A DNA stretch of 18,698 nt from NCBI GenBank assembly GCA_030618475.1, contig JAUXDG010000025.1, positions 1 through 18,698 on the forward strand. The letters run 5' to 3'. The notes beneath the pieces are model-generated. The model ran no database searches. It had not been told where the DNA came from and was given only the letters and a program-made list of their open reading frames with translations. The DNA comes from Gammaproteobacteria bacterium. GTDB lineage: Bacteria; Pseudomonadota; Gammaproteobacteria; DSM-19610. This document shows, piece after piece, positions 1-7,351 of the stretch (the first letter of the stretch is position 1; each line of letters opens with the position of its first letter). The position numbers were made by a program, and so were the translations under genes.

Positions 1-70
1 TTTTCAATTAATATAGTTTACAGCAATTATATTGTATACCCTTAAATAATGGTTATCTATAATTATATGG
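1..70. other. AT-rich segment, possible edge of oriC unwinding region
   Basis: About 20 percent GC over 70 bases, against GC-rich coding DNA everywhere else. A two-mismatch DnaA-box-like 9-mer (TTATCTATA) lies at 53-61 and a GTATAC palindrome at about 34-39. In E. coli and Vibrio the oriC unwinding element lies next to gidA/mnmG, which is transcribed away from it, and the orientation here is the same. Against this, there is no perfect DnaA box and no GATC site in bases 1-182. The core origin, if present, would lie upstream of the window. The call is inferred from synteny plus composition. Confidence 0.35.
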
Positions 71-97
71 GCGAAGGGTGGTAAAGATGCCCCTCCT

Positions 98-123
98 GCT
101 GTGAAGTCAGCGACTTACACAGC
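98..123. repeat. Imperfect inverted repeat upstream of mnmG
   Basis: GCTGTGAAGTC (98-108) faces GACTTACACAGC (112-123), an inverted repeat with one extra base in the right arm and a 3-base centre. The right arm contains TNCACA, the 3' part of the DnaA box consensus, but the 5' TT is missing. It could be a weak DnaA or regulatory site near an origin, or a small hairpin; it has no T-tract, so it is not a convincing terminator. Confidence 0.3.
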
Positions 124-161
124 GAACATAAAAGGGATAGGTAAAAACGCCGGATTCGGAG

Positions 162-167
162 TATAAT
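162..167 (+). promoter_or_regulatory. Candidate -10 box of mnmG
   Basis: A perfect TATAAT lies 15 bases before the first possible mnmG start (TTG 183). No good -35 element is visible 16-18 bases upstream. The predicted +1 is near 174, which would give a leader of only about 9 bases to TTG 183 or 21 bases to GTG 195. Confidence 0.45.
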
Positions 168-182
168 TTCCGACCTTTTCAC

Positions 183-2084
183 TTGGTTATAGCCGTGGAT
201 TTCAACCGTAATTTCGCAGTTATTGTGGTGGGCGGCGGTCATGCAGGAACCGAGGCAGCGCTGGCTGCTGCGCGCACCGGTGCTGACACCCTGCTGCTGA
301 CCCATAACATCGAAACCCTGGGACAGATGAGTTGTAACCCGGCCATCGGCGGTATCGGCAAGGGACATCTGGTCAAGGAGATCGACGCCATGGGTGGTGC
401 AATGGGCCAGGCAGCCGATCACGCAGGTATCCAGTTCCGGCGTCTGAACGCCAGCAAAGGTCCCGCGGTAAGAGCCACCCGTTGCCAGGCGGACCGGCAG
501 CTCTACAAGCAGTCTATTCGTTCAAAGCTCGAAAACCAGCCACAGCTGTCGTTGTTCCAGCAAGCCGTTGATGACCTGATAGTCGAGGATGGTCAGGTCA
601 GAGGCGTTGTCACCCAGATGGGGCTGCGTTTTTTCGCTGACAGTGTCGTATTGGCGGTCGGCACTTTTCTCGGTGGGCGGATTCATATCGGACTGTCGAA
701 CTATGACGGAGGCAGGGCCGGTGATCCGCCAGCCAATGCCCTGGCGCGACGCTTACGCGAATCGCCCTTCCGGGTTGAGCGACTGAAGACTGGAACCCCG
801 CCGCGTATCGATGGCCGCAGTCTTGATTACAGCAAGCTGCGGGAGCAGCCGGGTGACGATCCCGTTCCCAGCTTTTCCTTTCTGGCTACCGGCCGGGAAC
901 ACCCGCGACAGATTTGCTGTTACCTGACTGCGACCACCGAGCGCAGCCACGATATCATTCGTCGCGGGCTGGATCGTTCACCCATGTATTCAGGTCTGAT
1001 AGAGGGTGTCGGACCACGCTACTGCCCTTCCATCGAAGACAAGGTGGTGCGTTTTTCCGACAAGGGCTCGCACCAGATTTTTGTTGAGCCCGAAGGACTG
1101 AGTACCCACGAGATTTATCCCAATGGCATTTCCACCAGCCTGCCGTTTGATGTGCAGAACGACCTGGTGCATTCCGTGCCCGGATTTGAAAATGCCCATA
1201 TCACCCGACCAGGTTATGCCATTGAGTATGATTTTTTTGATCCGCGTGACCTGAAGGCATCGCTGGAAACCAGATTTATTGCCGGACTGTTTTTTGCCGG
1301 ACAGATCAATGGCACAACCGGCTACGAGGAAGCCGCAGCACAGGGGTTGATGGCCGGGCTCAATGCAGCACTCAGGGCCAAAGGTGAAGACAGCTGGAGT
1401 CCGCGCCGTGACCAGGCCTATATGGGTGTGATGATAGATGACCTGATTACCCGCGGCACCACTGAACCCTACCGGATGTTTACCAGTCGCGCTGAATACC
1501 GCCTGCTGCTGCGCGAAGATAATGCCGACTTGCGGCTTACCGAAATCGGCTATCGCCTCGGCCTGGTTGATAATGCACGCTGGCAGCGCTTTTCCGACAA
1601 GCGGGAAGCCATACAACAGGAACAGCAACGCCTGCACACGCTTTGGGTCAGGCCGGAAACGCCGGCGTCGCGGCAGCTGGCGTTACGTCACGGCGAAGTG
1701 CTCAACAGCGAGCAGAGAGTCGCGGACCTGTTGCGACGACCGGCATTGAATTATACCGGCCTGATGCAGCTGGAAGGACTTGGCCCGGGTGTCGAAGATG
1801 CCAAGATCGCCGAACAGGTGGAAATCCAGGCCAGGTATTACGGCTATATCGAACGCCAGCAGGAAGAAATCGAACGCCAGCGGCGTAACGAGCATAAAGT
1901 CCTGCCGGCGGATTTTGATTACCATCGGGTGAAAGGATTGTCCTCGGAAGTCAGAGAAAAATTGATCGCAACGTGCCCGGAGACCCTCGGACAGGCCGCC
2001 AGAATTCCCGGCGTAACACCGGCGGCCATCTCGCTGCTGTTGGTTCATCTGAAGAAAGCCGGCCTGTCCCGCAAAACGGCTTGA
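183..2084 (+). CDS. mnmG: tRNA uridine-5-carboxymethylaminomethyl modification enzyme MnmG (GidA)
   Basis: FAD-dependent enzyme that works with MnmE to build the cmnm5 group on wobble uridine 34 of certain tRNAs in the cytoplasm. The N-terminal FAD-binding GGGHAGTE motif, the MSCNPAIGGIGKGHLVKE segment, the GRAGDPP and LKTGTPPRID motifs and the EGVGPRYCPSIEDK segment with its conserved cysteine are all present, and the protein aligns with E. coli MnmG to the C-terminal PAAISLLLVHLKK. The frame is open from TTG 183 (633 aa). GTG 195 gives 629 residues, the E. coli length, and aligns residue for residue with its N-terminus, so GTG 195 may be the real start. Neither start has a clear Shine-Dalgarno sequence. 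It is first in a probable mnmG-rsmG-parA transcription unit; rsmG follows after 82 bases. mnmE is not in the window. Confidence 0.97.
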   Translation: MVIAVDFNRNFAVIVVGGGHAGTEAALAAARTGADTLLLTHNIETLGQMSCNPAIGGIGKGHLVKEIDAMGGAMGQAADHAGIQFRRLNASKGPAVRATRCQADRQLYKQSIRSKLENQPQLSLFQQAVDDLIVEDGQVRGVVTQMGLRFFADSVVLAVGTFLGGRIHIGLSNYDGGRAGDPPANALARRLRESPFRVERLKTGTPPRIDGRSLDYSKLREQPGDDPVPSFSFLATGREHPRQICCYLTATTERSHDIIRRGLDRSPMYSGLIEGVGPRYCPSIEDKVVRFSDKGSHQIFVEPEGLSTHEIYPNGISTSLPFDVQNDLVHSVPGFENAHITRPGYAIEYDFFDPRDLKASLETRFIAGLFFAGQINGTTGYEEAAAQGLMAGLNAALRAKGEDSWSPRRDQAYMGVMIDDLITRGTTEPYRMFTSRAEYRLLLREDNADLRLTEIGYRLGLVDNARWQRFSDKREAIQQEQQRLHTLWVRPETPASRQLALRHGEVLNSEQRVADLLRRPALNYTGLMQLEGLGPGVEDAKIAEQVEIQARYYGYIERQQEEIERQRRNEHKVLPADFDYHRVKGLSSEVREKLIATCPETLGQAARIPGVTPAAISLLLVHLKKAGLSRKTA

Positions 2085-2101
2085 CCAAGGCGCGCCAGAA
2101 C

Positions 2102-2176
2102 ATGAATCGTTCGATGCGCAGAAGCCGCAGGATTTTTGGCAGACGGAGATTTTTTATCAGAAAGGCATGCATTTGA
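2102..2176 (+). CDS. Possible 24-aa arginine-rich leader ORF before rsmG
   Basis: A 24-codon ORF fills the mnmG-rsmG gap. It encodes a peptide with nine arginines and one lysine (for example RRSRRIFGRRRFF). Its TGA at 2174-2176 overlaps a possible TTG start of rsmG at 2173, so translational coupling is conceivable. A weak AAGG lies about 10 bases before the ATG. It may be chance; nothing homologous is recognised and I have no proof it is translated. Confidence 0.18.
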   Translation: MNRSMRRSRRIFGRRRFFIRKACI

Positions 2177-2820
2177 CGCCGCTGCAACAGGAAATTCAGC
2201 AGGGCTGTACAGCCCTGCAAATCGACGTGACCGACACAGCTGCCGAAAAGCTTGCCGGATTCATCGGCTTACTGGAAAAATGGAATCGGGTTTACAATCT
2301 CACGGCGGTGCGTGATCCGCAGGCCATGGTGGTACGTCATATCCTTGACAGCCTGGTTGTATTGCCGTTCCTGACAGACGGAAGTCTGCTGGATGTCGGT
2401 ACCGGAGCCGGCCTGCCCGGTCTGCCGATTGCCATAGCCAGACCGGGGTTGCCCGTTACCCTGCTTGATGCCAATGGCAAAAAGCTGCGTTTTGTGCGTC
2501 AGGCGGTGTTTGAGCTGGGGCTGAGCAACGTTGAAGTTGCACAGAGTCGCATGCAGGAGTATCAGCCGGCGCGGTCATTTGATATGGTAATCAGCAGAGC
2601 GGTAGCGAACCTGAGCGAGCTTTACCGGCAGACTGCCCGCCTGGTCAGTCCCGGCGGCCGCATTTTATTTATGAAAGGCAGCCTGCACGCAGAGGAAATA
2701 CAGGAACTGGAACCGGGCCGAGAAACGTTGCATATTGAACGCTTGAAAATACCCGGCTTGAAGGCCGAGCGTCATCTGCTCTGGATCGAAAAAATATTGG
2801 AGTCTTCCACCGAAACATGA
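2167..2820 (+). CDS. rsmG: 16S rRNA (guanine-527-N7)-methyltransferase RsmG (GidB)
   Basis: SAM-dependent methyltransferase that makes m7G527 in 16S rRNA, in the streptomycin-binding region. At 217 aa it is close to the 207-aa E. coli protein. Family landmarks are KWNRVYNLTAVRDP (about 38-51), RHILDSLVV (58-65), the SAM-binding DVGTGAGLPG loop (76-85), the DMVISRAVANL segment (139-149) and the C-terminal GLKAERHLLWIEK. The upstream AAAGG (2161-2165) is only 1 base from ATG 2167 but 7 bases from TTG 2173, so a TTG start giving 215 aa is a real alternative. The stop overlaps the parA start as ATGA (2817-2820), which implies coupling with parA. Loss-of-function alleles in this family are known to give low-level streptomycin resistance; this copy looks intact. 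Confidence 0.96.
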   Translation: MHLTPLQQEIQQGCTALQIDVTDTAAEKLAGFIGLLEKWNRVYNLTAVRDPQAMVVRHILDSLVVLPFLTDGSLLDVGTGAGLPGLPIAIARPGLPVTLLDANGKKLRFVRQAVFELGLSNVEVAQSRMQEYQPARSFDMVISRAVANLSELYRQTARLVSPGGRILFMKGSLHAEEIQELEPGRETLHIERLKIPGLKAERHLLWIEKILESSTET

Positions 2821-3620
2821 GTCGCGTTATAGCCATTACCAATCAGAAAGGTGGCGTGGGTAAAACCACGACCTGCGTTAATCTGGCTGCATCACTGGCG
2901 GCAACCCGCCGCAAGGTTTTGCTGGTCGACCTGGACCCGCAAGGTAACGCCACCATGGGCAGCGGCGTAAACAAGCACGAGCTGGAACTGGGCGGTTACC
3001 ATCTGTTGCTGGAAGAGACTCCGATCGGAGATATCATTGTCGATGCAGGCGCGGCGGGTTATAAGCTGTTGCCTGGAAACAGCGACCTGACCGCAGCGGA
3101 AGTCCAGCTCATGCAGCTCGACGAACGCGAAACCCGCCTGGACAGGCGTCTGCAACCGGTTGTCGGCCATTATGACTATGTTCTGATTGACTGCCCCCCG
3201 TCGCTCAATATGCTGACGCTGAATGCACTGACGGCGGCCGACGCCGTATTCATTCCCATTCAGTGCGAATACTATGCGCTGGAAGGCTTGAGTGCCCTGA
3301 TGGAAACGGTGCGGCAGATACGCGACGTGGTCAATCCGCGGCTCGAAATCGAGGGTCTGTTGCGCACCATGTTCGATGCGCGTAACAATCTCGCCAATGA
3401 GGTTTCCCAGCAGCTGGTGGAACATTTTGGCGAAAAGGTGTACCGAACCATCATCCCGCGTAATGTCAGGCTGGCCGAGGCGCCCAGTTATGGCACGCCG
3501 ATAATCAAGTACGACAAGGCCTCACGTGGCGCGATAGCGTATCTGGCGCTGGCCGCCGAGCTGGTCCGTCGGGAGCGCGAAGCCGCCGCGCAGTCTGATG
3601 AACGGCGGGCAGAAGCTTGA
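2817..3620 (+). CDS. parA: Chromosome partitioning ATPase ParA (Soj type)
   Basis: Walker-type ATPase that binds DNA non-specifically as an ATP dimer and moves ParB-parS complexes, segregating the origin region. The deviant Walker A motif KGGVGKTT with its signature lysine is at residues 11-18, the A-prime box VLLVDLDPQGNAT at 34-46 and Walker B YVLIDCPP at about 121-128. At 267 aa with no N-terminal HTH it is the short chromosomal Soj class rather than a plasmid P1-type ParA. The start overlaps the rsmG stop, so it is probably co-transcribed with rsmG. It is separated from parB by 78-84 bases containing a REP-like palindrome. Confidence 0.96.
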   Translation: MSRVIAITNQKGGVGKTTTCVNLAASLAATRRKVLLVDLDPQGNATMGSGVNKHELELGGYHLLLEETPIGDIIVDAGAAGYKLLPGNSDLTAAEVQLMQLDERETRLDRRLQPVVGHYDYVLIDCPPSLNMLTLNALTAADAVFIPIQCEYYALEGLSALMETVRQIRDVVNPRLEIEGLLRTMFDARNNLANEVSQQLVEHFGEKVYRTIIPRNVRLAEAPSYGTPIIKYDKASRGAIAYLALAAELVRREREAAAQSDERRAEA

Positions 3621-3657
3621 ATCGCGAGCTGCGTAGCAGCGGCCTCGTGGCCGCGAT
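3621..3657. repeat. REP-like palindromic element between parA and parB
   Basis: GCGGCC (3639-3644) and GGCCGC (3649-3654) form a perfect 6-bp hairpin with a TCGT loop, preceded by a GTAGCAGCGG head. This layout is typical of gammaproteobacterial REP sequences (head GTAGGAGCGG plus palindrome). An alternative fold is a three-way junction: ATCGC 3621-3625 with GCGAT 3653-3657, enclosing GCTGC/GCAGC and GGCC/GGCC stems. A related paired element lies in the atpA-atpG gap. It could stabilise the upstream mRNA end or attenuate read-through into parB. Confidence 0.55.
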
Positions 3658-3668
3658 AGCCGTGCAGC

Positions 3669-3698
3669 TTGTTTTATTTTTAAAGGTACAGACATAAT
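3669..3698 (+). promoter_or_regulatory. Candidate parB promoter
   Basis: TTGTTT (3669-3674), an 18-base spacer and CATAAT (3693-3698). The -35 matches the sigma-70 consensus at 3 of 6 positions and the -10 at 5 of 6. The predicted +1 is 3705, the A of the parB ATG, so the transcript would be leaderless. Confidence 0.35.
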
Positions 3699-3704
3699 TT
3701 GACT

Positions 3705-4610
3705 ATGGCAGCCAAAAAACGAGGATTAGGCCGCGGGCTCGATGCCCTGCTCGGACCGGCAAAAGTGCAGGCGAGACCGGTGGAACCGGTAACAGCGCCT
3801 CCAGCCGAGGATGTGGGCCGTGTGGACGGCGAATTGCGCACCCTGGGCGTGGAGCAGCTGCAGCGTGGCAAATACCAGCCACGTATCGACATGCACAACG
3901 AAAGCCTGGAGGATCTGGCCGATTCCATTCGTGCCCAGGGGGTGGTACAGCCCATTCTTGTGCGACCGATCGACGGCTCTCACTACGAAATCATTGCCGG
4001 TGAGCGCCGTTGGCGTGCGGCCCAACTGGCTGATCTCCAGGATGTGCCGGTGATGGTGCGGGAGATGGACGATCGAACCACCATCGCTGTTGCTCTGATC
4101 GAGAATATCCAGCGTGAAAATCTGAATCCGCTCGAAGAAGCGCATGCTCTGCAGCGGCTGATTGATGAATTTGAAATGACTCACCAGCAGGCGGCCGAAG
4201 CCGTTGGCCGCTCGCGCACTGCGGTTTCCAATCTGCTGCGTTTGCTGGAACTTGGCGAGGTCGTTACCGGCATGGTGCAACGTGGCGAACTGGAAATGGG
4301 GCATGCCCGGGCGCTGCTGGCGCTGAATGGTGGCAAGCAGGCGGAAGCTGCCCACCATGTTGTCAAGCACGGTCTTTCCGTGCGTGCCACGGAACAGTTG
4401 GTCAAGAAATTGATTAGCGAAGCCAACCATCCAGAGAGCAAAGTTCAAACCCGGCGCCGCGACCCCGATCTGGTCATCCTTGAGCAGGATCTTTCGGATC
4501 GTATTGGTGCCCCGGTCGCAGTGCAGGCCAATCCGAAAGGTAAAGGCAAGCTGGTGATCAGCTACAACAGCCTGGATGAACTCGATGGTATCCTGGCACA
4601 TATCCAATAG
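3705..4610 (+). CDS. parB: Chromosome partitioning protein ParB (Spo0J family)
   Basis: parS-binding CTPase clamp that spreads around the origin and stimulates ParA. From ATG 3705 it has 301 aa. The N-terminus carries the ParA-stimulating LGRGLDALLG segment (8-17), followed by the ParB/Sulfiredoxin CTP-binding domain with GERRWRA (99-105) and ENIQRENLNP (133-142), then a helix-turn-helix around 158-180 (MTHQQAAEAVGRSRTAVSNLL) and a C-terminal dimerisation region. A TTG at 3699 would add two residues. I prefer ATG because ParB proteins usually begin with M(A/S)xKKRGLGRGLD. No good Shine-Dalgarno sequence lies near either start (AAAGG at 3682-3686 is 18 bases from the ATG). No complete parS site is visible in this window. 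Confidence 0.95.
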   Translation: MAAKKRGLGRGLDALLGPAKVQARPVEPVTAPPAEDVGRVDGELRTLGVEQLQRGKYQPRIDMHNESLEDLADSIRAQGVVQPILVRPIDGSHYEIIAGERRWRAAQLADLQDVPVMVREMDDRTTIAVALIENIQRENLNPLEEAHALQRLIDEFEMTHQQAAEAVGRSRTAVSNLLRLLELGEVVTGMVQRGELEMGHARALLALNGGKQAEAAHHVVKHGLSVRATEQLVKKLISEANHPESKVQTRRRDPDLVILEQDLSDRIGAPVAVQANPKGKGKLVISYNSLDELDGILAHIQ

Positions 4611-4645
4611 GGAAAACCCGAATATCTATAAAGGAATATAAGCGG

Positions 4646-4675
4646 TTGACCCCACCCAGCGACGGTCCTTATAAT
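4646..4675 (+). promoter_or_regulatory. Strong sigma-70 promoter of the atp operon
   Basis: TTGACC (4646-4651), an 18-base spacer and a perfect TATAAT (4670-4675), giving a predicted start near 4682. It lies between the parB stop and atpI, the usual position of the atp operon promoter. The leader of about 73 bases contains a small CCTGG/CCAGG hairpin around 4720-4731. This is the best promoter in the window and fits a highly expressed operon. Confidence 0.8.
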
Positions 4676-4754
4676 CGCTGCCGACTCATACCGGTGAAAT
4701 CGGTGGCGGTAACATAGAACCTGGGACCAGGGGCAGGATTGAGCCTTAGCACCG

Positions 4755-5123
4755 ATGGATAGCGGGATCCGCAGGCTGCTGTTGTTCCAGTGTTCGCTGG
4801 TTGCGGCCACGGCAGCAGTATTTCTTGTCATCTTTGAGACGTTTTCCGCCGTGTCAGTGTGTTACGGCGGTTGTATGGCGGCCGTGAATGCCTTGCTGCT
4901 GGCCAGGTGTGCACATCGGGACGTGAAAGCGCCGGATCGCTCGCCACAGCAGAGTCTGGCCGCTGTGTACCTGTGTGTCGTGCAGCGCTTCCTGTTGGCA
5001 GCCCTGTTGTTCGCTTTAGGTCTGGGCTTGCTGAAACTGAAACCGCTGGCGTTGCTGAGCGGTTTTATCGCCGGCCAGCTTGTGATGGTAATTATGGAAA
5101 CCCGACGGTTAAAAAAGAACTAG
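4755..5123 (+). CDS. atpI: ATP synthase protein I
   Basis: Small inner-membrane protein encoded first in atp operons; in this family it is an accessory factor linked to c-ring assembly rather than a core subunit. At 122 aa it shows four hydrophobic segments at about 8-27, 32-51, 67-93 and 98-114, with a basic C-terminal end (ETRRLKKN). An in-frame TGA at 4740-4742 means ATG 4755 is the most upstream possible ATG. Sequence conservation in AtpI is low, so the call rests on topology, size and position directly before atpB (4-base gap). Confidence 0.85.
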   Translation: MDSGIRRLLLFQCSLVAATAAVFLVIFETFSAVSVCYGGCMAAVNALLLARCAHRDVKAPDRSPQQSLAAVYLCVVQRFLLAALLFALGLGLLKLKPLALLSGFIAGQLVMVIMETRRLKKN

Positions 5124-5127
5124 ATCA

Positions 5128-5970
5128 ATGTCTGCAGCACCAGAAACTTCAGCCGAATATATCGAGCACCATTTGACGAACCTGACCTACGGTCAGCACG
5201 CAGACGGTCACTGGGGATTTGCACACAGTGCCGGGGAAGCGGCTGACATGGGTTTCTGGGCCATCAACGTGGACAGCATGCTGTTTTCCATTGGCCTGGG
5301 CGTGTTGTTTCTATGGAGTTTCCGCAAGGCCGCCAGGACCGCGACCACCGACGTTCCGGGTGCCTGGCAGAATTTTGTCGAGTGGGTGGTCGAGTTCATT
5401 GACGAAAGCGTGCGTGGTTCCTTCAGCGGTAAGAATCCGCTGGTTGCACCACTGGCCCTGACCATTTTCATCTGGATCTTCATGATCAACGCTATGGACC
5501 TGATAGCCGTTGACTGGCTGCCCTGGCTGGCGGGTCTGATGGGTGTCGGTCACCTCAAAGTGGTGTCCTCCGCCGATCCGAACGTCACCTTCGGCATGTC
5601 ACTGACGGTGTTCGCACTGGTGTTGAACTACAGCGTAAAAATAAAAGGTCTGGGTGGCTTTTTCGGTGAACTGGCTTTTCAGCCGTTCCCGAAATGGATG
5701 GCGCCGATCAACCTGCTGCTGGAAGGCGTTACCCTGATTTCCAAACCGCTTTCACTGTCGCTGCGACTGTTCGGCAACATGTACGCCGGTGAAATGATCT
5801 TTATCCTGATTGCCTTGATGTACGGTGGCAGTATCGCAATGGGTGCCTTGGGTGGCCTGCTGCAGCTCGGCTGGGCAATCTTCCATATCCTTATCATCAC
5901 CCTGCAGGCCTTCATCTTCATGACACTGACCATCGTCTATCTGGATATGGCGAGCCAGGAACATCACTGA
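5128..5970 (+). CDS. atpB: ATP synthase Fo subunit a
   Basis: Membrane stator subunit that forms the two proton half-channels against the c-ring. At 280 aa it carries the hallmark SLSLRLFGNMYAGEMIFILIA helix: Arg213 corresponds to the essential E. coli aArg210, and Glu222, His253 and Gln260 match channel residues Glu219, His245 and Gln252. Several hydrophobic helices follow a hydrophilic N-terminus (residues 1-45). It is four bases downstream of atpI and 46 bases before atpE. No strong Shine-Dalgarno sequence is evident, so translation may be coupled to atpI. Confidence 0.98.
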   Translation: MSAAPETSAEYIEHHLTNLTYGQHADGHWGFAHSAGEAADMGFWAINVDSMLFSIGLGVLFLWSFRKAARTATTDVPGAWQNFVEWVVEFIDESVRGSFSGKNPLVAPLALTIFIWIFMINAMDLIAVDWLPWLAGLMGVGHLKVVSSADPNVTFGMSLTVFALVLNYSVKIKGLGGFFGELAFQPFPKWMAPINLLLEGVTLISKPLSLSLRLFGNMYAGEMIFILIALMYGGSIAMGALGGLLQLGWAIFHILIITLQAFIFMTLTIVYLDMASQEHH

Positions 5971-6016
5971 TAACGACAGCTTTTAACTACTGAACTTAGA
6001 CATTTAGGAGACAAAC

Positions 6017-6253
6017 ATGGAAAACGCTCTGCTCTACATTGCCGGCGGCCTGATGATGGGGCTGGGTGCCCTCGGTGCCGCGGTCGGCATCGGTATCCTG
6101 GGTGGCCGCTTCCTGGAAGGCGCTGCACGTCAGCCGGAATTGATCCCGATGCTGCGTACCCAGTTCTTCATCGTCATGGGTCTGGTTGACGCCGTACCGA
6201 TGATCGCCGTTGGTATTGCCATGTACGTCATGTTCGCAGTTGTCGGCGGCTGA
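6017..6253 (+). CDS. atpE: ATP synthase Fo subunit c
   Basis: Proteolipid that oligomerises into the rotating c-ring. At 78 aa (E. coli 79) it is a two-helix hairpin: a glycine-rich first helix (GLGALGAAVGIGILGG, about 16-30), the polar loop ARQPE (37-41, contacting gamma and epsilon) and a second helix with the ion-carrying Asp58 in FIVMGLVDAVPM, equivalent to E. coli Asp61. The residues around it look like a proton-type site, not a sodium-type one. A strong AGGAG Shine-Dalgarno sequence lies at 6006-6010, fitting the need for many copies of c. Confidence 0.98.
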   Translation: MENALLYIAGGLMMGLGALGAAVGIGILGGRFLEGAARQPELIPMLRTQFFIVMGLVDAVPMIAVGIAMYVMFAVVGG

Positions 6254-6273
6254 TAGCTGCACGGGGTGCAACA

Positions 6274-6744
6274 ATGAATTTCAACGCAACACTGATCGGG
6301 CAAAGCATCACTTTTATCATATTCGTGTGGTTCTGCATGAGATTCGTGTGGCCACCGATCATGCTCGCGCTACAACAGCGCAAGGAGAGAGTCGCTGAAG
6401 GCCTGGCTGCGGGAGAAAGAGGCAAACACGAACTGGAGCTGGCGCGCAAGAAAGCGCTGGAGACCCTGCACGAGGCCAAGCAGCAGGCCGCTGAAGTTAT
6501 CAGTCGGGCGGAAAAACGCGGTGCTGAAATCGTCGAAGAGGCGAAGAACGAGGCTGTCGAGGAGGGTGGTCGTGTCAAGGCAGCTGCCCTGGTGGCGATT
6601 GAGCAGGAGGTCAACCGCGCCAAGGAAACGCTGCGTGGCCAGGTGGTGGAAATAGCGACCGCCGGTGCCGGACGTATTCTCAAGCGTGAACTGGATGCGA
6701 CTGCCAACGACGAGCTGATAAAAGACCTGGTCGCCCAGATCTAG
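6274..6744 (+). CDS. atpF: ATP synthase Fo subunit b
   Basis: Peripheral-stalk subunit that dimerises and links subunit a to delta and F1. At 156 aa it equals the E. coli length. One N-terminal membrane helix (about 5-27, ending in FVWPPIM) is followed by a long charged, alanine- and glutamate-rich coiled coil (about 33-125) and a short delta-binding C-terminus. A GGGGTG ribosome-binding site lies just before the ATG. It is 20 bases after atpE and 9 bases before atpH. Confidence 0.97.
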   Translation: MNFNATLIGQSITFIIFVWFCMRFVWPPIMLALQQRKERVAEGLAAGERGKHELELARKKALETLHEAKQQAAEVISRAEKRGAEIVEEAKNEAVEEGGRVKAAALVAIEQEVNRAKETLRGQVVEIATAGAGRILKRELDATANDELIKDLVAQI

Positions 6745-6753
6745 GTAACGGCC

Positions 6754-7323
6754 ATGACGGAAAAAAGCACGCAGGACATCACGCAACTGGAAGGTGACGC
6801 GGAGTTGGCGCGCCCCTACGCACGGGCTGTATTTGAACTGGCCAAAGACAAGGATCAATTGCAGAGTTGGAGCGACAGGCTGGTGTTGATGGCGGCGGTG
6901 GTCAGTGACGACAGCATGCGTTCGTTGCTGGACAACCCAGGTCTGGGTCGAAGCGATGCCGGTGCTCTGGTGATCCGTGCCTGTGGCGAAGATATTGAAG
7001 AAGGCGCAGCCAATCTGCTCAACATACTGGCGGAAAACGGCCGTCTCGCTCAGTTGCCCATGATCGCGGCTCTCTACAACCAGCTCCGTGACGACGCGGA
7101 AGGCCTGCTGGAAGCTGAAGTGATTTCTGCCCAGCCACTGAGTGAAGAGCAAAAGTCCGCAATTGCCGGTGCGCTGAAACGGCGGCTGGGCCGCGATATA
7201 CAACTGAATTGTTCTGTGAATAAAGACCTGGTGGGTGGTGCAGTGATCCACGCAGGCGACCTCGTCATTGACGGGTCTGCTGTGGAACATCTTCGCCAGC
7301 TTTCCAGCGCCCTGGTGCATTGA
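6754..7323 (+). CDS. atpH: ATP synthase F1 subunit delta
   Basis: Subunit that caps F1 and binds the b dimer. At 189 aa it is about 12 residues longer than E. coli delta (177); the extra residues are an acidic N-terminal extension before the conserved ARPYARAVFELA. Conserved features are LLNILAENGRL in the middle, then VISAQPLSEEQ and the C-terminal GGAVIHAGDLVIDGSAVEHL. ATG 6754 has AGGTAA seven bases upstream. An internal TTG at the codon before ARPYARAVF, preceded by AAGGTG, could give a protein of family-typical length. Confidence 0.96.
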   Translation: MTEKSTQDITQLEGDAELARPYARAVFELAKDKDQLQSWSDRLVLMAAVVSDDSMRSLLDNPGLGRSDAGALVIRACGEDIEEGAANLLNILAENGRLAQLPMIAALYNQLRDDAEGLLEAEVISAQPLSEEQKSAIAGALKRRLGRDIQLNCSVNKDLVGGAVIHAGDLVIDGSAVEHLRQLSSALVH

Positions 7324-7351
7324 CATCAGGACGAACTAGAGGACGCAAGTA

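Noticed and set aside
3417..3424. parS half-site GTGGAACA in parA (another at 7282-7289 in atpH), and a CCACGTGG core at 12655-12662 in glmU
   Set aside because: None has the other half of TGTTCCACGTGGAACA; the best full alignment is about 10 of 16. All fall in conserved coding sequence, so they are probably chance. parS is expected elsewhere near the origin.
4610..4619. GGGaaaaCCC after parB as a terminator
   Set aside because: A three-base stem without a T-tract is not stable enough.
6370..7326. Long open frame on the minus strand across atpF/atpH
   Set aside because: Antisense shadow of strongly conserved ATP synthase genes; no family features. The same applies to long antisense frames under parB (3726-4607) and glmU (12605-13441).
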